Below are positions 59,393 to 64,000 of a DNA stretch of 64,000 nucleotides, piece by piece (positions within the stretch are counted from its first letter, which is position 1; each line of letters begins with the position of its first letter). Source of the stretch: Otis tarda (lineage: Eukaryota; Chordata; Aves; Otidiformes; Otididae); the NCBI GenBank assembly GCA_026413225.1, contig CM048591.1, forward strand, positions 39,153,803 through 39,217,802. The letters are read 5' to 3'. Below the pieces are notes generated by a model. It was not told the DNA's origin. It saw nothing but the letters and a program-made list of their open reading frames with translations, and did not search any database. A program made the position numbers and the translations under genes.

Positions 59393-61697
59393 GTCATAGA
59401 ATCATAGAATGGTTTGGGTTAGAAGGAACCTTAAAGTCATCTAGTTTAACTCCCTTGCTAACTCCCTTCCACTAGACCAGGTCACTCAAAGCCCCATCGA
59501 ACCTGGCCTTGAACACTTACAGAGATGGGACATCCACAACTTCTCTGGGGACCCTGTTCCAGTGCGTCACCACTCTCACTGTAAAAAATTTCTTCCTTAT
59601 AGCTAATATAAACCTACCCTCTTTCAGTTTCAAGTCATTGCCCCTTGTCCTGTCACTACATTCCTTTGTCAAAAGTCCCTTTTCAGCTTTTTTGTAGGCC
59701 TGGAAGGCTGCTATAAGCTCTCCCTGGAGCCGTCTCTCCTCCAGGTTGAGCAGCCCCAACTCTCTTAGCCTGTCCTCACAGGAGAGGTGCTCCAGCCCTC
59801 TGATCATATTCGTGGCCCTCCTCTGGACTCGCTCCAACTGGTCCATGTCCTTCTTATGTTGGGGGCTCTAGAACCAGACACAGTACTCCAGGTGGGGTCT
59901 CACAAGAGCAGAGCAGAGGGAGAGAATCACGTCCCTCAACCTGCCGGCCACGCTTCTTTTGACGCAGCCCAGGATGCGATTGGCTTTCTGGGCTGCAAGC
60001 ACGCATTACTGGCTCATGTTGAGCTTCATCAGCACTCCCAAGTCCTTCTCCTCAGGGCTGCTCTTGATCCATTCTCTACCCAGCCTGTATTTGTGCTTGG
60101 GATTGCCCTGACCTATGTGCAGGACCTTGCACTTGGCCTGGTTGGACTTCAGAAGGTTGGCACGGGCCAGCTCTCCAGCCTGTCAAGGTCCCTCTGGATG
60201 GCATCCCTTCCCTCCAGTGTGCTGACCACACCACACAGCTTGGTGTCATTGGCAAACTTGCTGAGGGTGCACTCTATCCCACTGTTCATGTCACTGAAAA
60301 AGATGTTAAACAGCACTGGTCCCAATACCAACCCCTGAGGAATGCCACTCGTCACTGGTTTCTACCTGGACATTGAGCCGTTGACCACAACTCTCTGAGT
60401 GCGACCATCCTGCCAATTCCTTATCCACTGATTGGTGCATCCATCAAACCCATGTCTCTCCAGTTTAGAGAGAAGGATGTCATTTGGAACAGTGTCAAAT
60501 GCTTTGTCCAGATAGATGACGTCAGTTGCTCATCCCTTATCCACCAATCCTGTAAAGCCACCACATTTGTCAGACAGGCATGATTTGCCCTTAGTGAAGC
60601 CATGTTGGCTGTCACCAATCACCTCCTTATTTTCCATGTGCCTTAGCATGGTTTCAAGGAGGATCTGCTTCTGAATAACTGGCCCATAGTTCTCTGGGTC
60701 TTCCTTGTTTCCCTTTTTAAAAATGGGTGTTATGTTTCCCCTTTTCCAGTCAGTGGGAACCTCCCCAGACTGCCACAATTTCTCAAATATGATGGACAGT
60801 GGCTTGGCAACTTCATCCAACAGTTCCCTCAGGACCCACGAATACATCTCATCAGTTCACATGGACTTGTGCACCTTCAGGTTCCTTAGATGGTCCGAAA
60901 CCTGTTCTTCTGCTCCAGCGACTGGTTCTTGATTCTTCCAGTCCCTGCCTTTGCCTTCTGCAACTTGGGCAGCGTGGCTAGAGCACTTGCCAGTGAAGAC
61001 TGAGGCAAAAAAGTAATTGAGTACCTCAACCTTCTCCATGTCCCAGGTAACCTGGTCTCCTTTTTTCCTTCCAGAGAGGGTTCACATTTTCCCTCACCTT
61101 CCTTTTATCCCTGATGTACCTATGGAAGCTTTTCTTGTTGCCCTTGATGTCCCTGACCGGGTTTAGTACTATCAGGACTTTGGCTTTCCTAAGTGGATCC
61201 CTAGCTACTTGGACAATCACTCTGTATTCCTCCCAGGCTACCTGTCCTTGCTTCCACCCTCTGCAGGCTTCCTTTCCATGTTTGAGTTTGTCCAGGAACT
61301 CCTTGCTCATCCATGCAGGCCTCCTGCTGTTTTTGCCTGACTTCCTCTTTGTTGCTATCCACCTCGCTCCTGAGCTTGGAGGAGGTGATCCTTGAATATT
61401 AACTTTCTCGGGCCTCTTTTCCCTCCAGGGCCTTACCCCACAGCACTTTGCCCAGCAGATCCCTGAAGAGGCCAAAGTCTACTCTCCTGTAGTCCAGAGC
61501 AGAGAGCTTGCTGCACACCCTCCTCACTGCCCTGAGCATCTTGAACTCCACCATCTCATGGTCGCTGCAGCCAAGGCTGCCCTTGAGCTCCACATTCCCC
61601 ACCAGGCTCTCCTTGTTGGTGAGAACAAGGTCCAGCATAGCACCCCTCCTCGTTAGCTCCTTTGTCCCTTGGAGAAGTCCAATCTTTTGCATACTTA
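59393..61697 (-). mobile_element. CR1 LINE, 2.3 kb, with reverse transcriptase remains
   Basis: This is the largest repeat in the window. On the minus strand, from 61692 leftward, it shows the end of the APE-type endonuclease (LDLVLTNKESLVGNVE, GCSDHEMVEF at about 61550-61640). The linker follows ([31 protein letters not shown]). Reverse transcriptase pieces come next ([17 protein letters not shown] near 60730, [17 protein letters not shown] near 60330, FANDTKLCG near 60240). The C-terminal part ([17 protein letters not shown]) and the tail at 59393 complete it. The catalytic FADD motif reads FAND, and the frame is broken by several shifts and stops, so the copy is dead. It is 5'-truncated near 61697. 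Confidence 0.95.
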
Positions 61698-63600
61698 CAA
61701 GGTTTAGGGATTCTTCTATTCAAACCTATCCATCACTTATTGTAGCTGTCAGGTGATAATTCCATTCTGTAAGAGATCTGGTGTTTTTACAGCTGACAGG
61801 TGTTTGTGATTGGCCTGAGACTGAGAGGTATGCATTTTGTGTGTCTTATCCTAGATATGTGCACACACAGATGCACACATACATAATGCAATGTATTTAG
61901 CTTCAGACAACTTAAAGTACGTAGAAGTGTTTCTACTTTATGCCCCCATACAGCAGTACTGGCAAACACCTACCCTGGTATCGTTGAAATGGGCTCTTTG
62001 CAGGCTTGTGACTGGGAATGTTGATCAGCAGTCAGTGCTTCTTCATCTGCATACAAGTATACAAAAAGTAAACACTTTCTCTTCTTGGACTCTGATTTTT
62101 CCAATGGACATGCAGTGTTTTGTGTTGAAGAAAAACAAAAGCATTTGAAGAAGACATTTGAAGAGTTAGTTTAGTTCCATTATTTAATGAGAACAGAAAG
62201 CATACCATTTGGCAAATTCATCTTTGCAGCTATTTTTTTTTGTTGTGGAAGTACTGCATTAAGTGAAAATAATTTCTTAAAGAAGATGAAAGTTTTAACT
62301 CTAAATAATTTATGGAAAATAAGGATTTCCACAAATTAAATTGCATGAACATTTTGTTACAATTGTCATTCCTGAGGAATAACTTAGCATTATTTTTTAC
62401 ACAGGATTATATGACGAAGGATAATTGAAAGAGTGTCTTGATATTAAAAAAACCCAACTTTTGGAAGGTCAGACACATACTAAAAGGAGTGCATGCAGTA
62501 ATAACAGTACACCTGCTACTTATTTGTTACAGTTTCACTGTACATGAACACAATTTGCCCATCCATATTGACCGAGTCAATAATTGGACACATACGTTTC
62601 ATGGACAAACATAATATTATGTGTGAAATGGATGTCCAGTGCCACACTGATTTTATTTTTTAAACTGGGCATTTTTTTTTCAGCTGAAATGTTTGAATTT
62701 CACGTTAAACAATGATAAACTGCTTTCAATTTCAGCCAAAGTCCTTGGCAAATGTAAATCCTCAGTTTGCATGTGCATTTTTGAAATGAGGTAAAGATTT
62801 ATAGTTGCATACGTTAGCAGGATTGCGCTCCTGGGCATTCAAATAAATTAAGCTAAAGAAGAAGGAATAGAAACAGAGATATGATCAAAGTGAAGATGAA
62901 ACCACCTAATTCGTAGACCTAAGGGCTTCCTTCACTGTGATTTAGTGAGAAGGGCAAGTTAAGAACTGTCCAACCCATTTTGTGTCTATACAAACAAATC
63001 TCTGTCTTCAGTAAAGTATTACTCTGAATCTCAGTCCTGAAAGCTCTGAATTTCAGTCTTGAAAGTTGTGGCCTGAAGCTCGAGCTGTGCAGCGGAACTG
63101 CAGTCGCAGTCGCTGCTTGAGTTCACGCAGCTGCTTGTTCCATCACAATCCCTGCGTATGGCAACTGGTATTTTGTGGTGCAGTGGTTTGCATGCAGCAT
63201 GCTGCCGTCCAAGCGAAATATTGGAAGAGAAGAATCTTAGTATATGTCTTAAGATTTCAGGCTGATTGAAGTTGATTTGCAGTTTATTATTTAGTCACTA
63301 GATGTCTCCATACGCTGTAAGCAAACACAGGCGATGCTTACTGGTAAACAAAGAAGAAGTCGCTAGAACTAAAGTTACGTGGGGCAGTGTTTATAGGAAT
63401 AAATATGAGTTATCACTTGGTTTCCAGCTGTCTGGAATTTTCCCAAGGAAATAATTATGTTGGAAAACGCTGGCTGTATTTCCCGAACCGTTCAACTGAA
63501 AGCATCCCGAATCTGATCAGGGCGCCTCTTTTTTTTTTTTTTTTTTTTTTTTTAATGAGTTTGGCCCAGCCTCGGTACACTGGAAACGGTGGGAGGTCCC
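61698..63600. other. Unassigned intergenic DNA
   Basis: No gene is recognised. A 22-bp tandem duplication lies at 63022-63065. A 25-base T-run lies at 63529-63553, and GC content begins to rise after about 63600. Confidence 0.4.
63022..63065. repeat. 22-bp tandem duplication, two mismatches
   Basis: CTCTGAATCTCAGTCCTGAA-AG (63022-63043) is followed directly by CTCTGAATTTCAGTCTTGAA-AG (63044-63065). Confidence 0.93.
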
Positions 63601-63884
63601 AAACTTAAGAGAAGCAGAGAAGCCCGTTGTCAGATCTACATCAAAGCCAACAGCCTGGGAGGCTGACGTGCCCTGAAGCTCTGGGTCTCCAGCAAAGGTA
63701 AGGCGCAGAGCTGCATGGTCCCTCTGAGTTTCTACACCAGATTGATGTTCTTTGCTGTGGAACAGCTGCAGTCACTGGTTCCTTGAAATTCAGAAGATTT
63801 TTTTAGTTTGGTTTCATATTACTCCAAATCAGACTTAAAAAAAAAAAAAACAGAAACGGATTCAAATTTTCCAGCCAGGTCAGA

Positions 63885-64000
63885 GACTGCCCGGGCTGCG
63901 ACTCTTGTAAGTAGCTCCGTTCCCCGCTCCCTTTCACCCGGTGACACCCTCCTCGCACCTCTCCGCTTTTTGCCGGTGCTGCCCCCGGCGCGGTTCCCCT
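63885..64000. promoter_or_regulatory. CpG-rich edge, possible promoter of the next gene
   Basis: About eleven CpG occur in the last ~118 bases, against near absence in the preceding kilobases. Splice-donor-like words lie at AAAG|GTAAGG (GT 63698-63699) and CTT|GTAAGT (GT 63907-63908). Human synteny places CEMIP2 (TMEM2) next, in the same direction as ABHD17B, so this may be the start of its promoter island or first exon. The window ends before this can be decided. Confidence 0.4.

Noticed and set aside
59787-60338. 183-codon plus-strand frame
   Set aside because: It is antisense to the CR1 reverse transcriptase region, a known shadow frame.
1-64000. tRNA, rRNA, microRNA hairpin or CRISPR-like arrays
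   Set aside because: No sequence with the needed conserved boxes or regularly spaced repeats was seen.

Overview
The window looks like avian nuclear DNA. Three things support this: several CR1 LINE copies with the ATTCTATG-type 3' tail, two solo LTRs of a type common in birds, and compact vertebrate genes with an unmethylated-type CpG island. Two protein-coding genes can be reconstructed exon by exon. They are C9orf85 (DUF2039 family, minus strand, four coding exons, 166 aa) and ABHD17B (depalmitoylating alpha/beta hydrolase, plus strand, three coding exons, 288 aa). They sit head to head on one CpG island at about 24.8-26.5 kb. The same pair lies at human 9q21, which corresponds to the avian Z chromosome, so Z linkage is a reasonable inference.

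Layout: 1-12.0 kb is the 3' flank of C9orf85. It carries a solo LTR (2158-2740), two CR1 pieces (4083-4182 and 5134-5649) and otherwise unassigned DNA. C9orf85 occupies 12.09-25.35 kb; its large first intron contains a second solo LTR (21298-21933) and its second intron a recent 184-bp tandem duplication. ABHD17B runs from a non-coding first exon near 25.8 kb to a stop at 42610, with its 3' UTR probably reaching about 43.7 kb. Its introns carry two short CR1 tails and some simple-sequence tracts. From 43.9 to 64 kb is intergenic DNA with five further repeats: CR1 copies at 44.6, 46.1 and 59.4-61.7 kb, an old CR1/L3-like copy near 55.1-55.7 kb, and a 304-bp hAT-like MITE at 51.4-51.7 kb. The last 120 bases become CpG-rich, which may be the promoter edge of the next gene. 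CEMIP2 would be expected there by human synteny.

ABHD17B keeps its palmitoylated cysteine cluster and its Ser-Asp-His triad. C9orf85 keeps four CxxC pairs. No undescribed multi-gene system is visible. The most interesting items are the shared bidirectional promoter, a C9orf85 frame open far upstream of its ATG, the hAT MITE, the recent intronic tandem duplication and one unidentified coding-like stretch at 58.3-58.6 kb. Exon calls were read directly from splice sites and frame. Repeat family names come from memory and were not searched.
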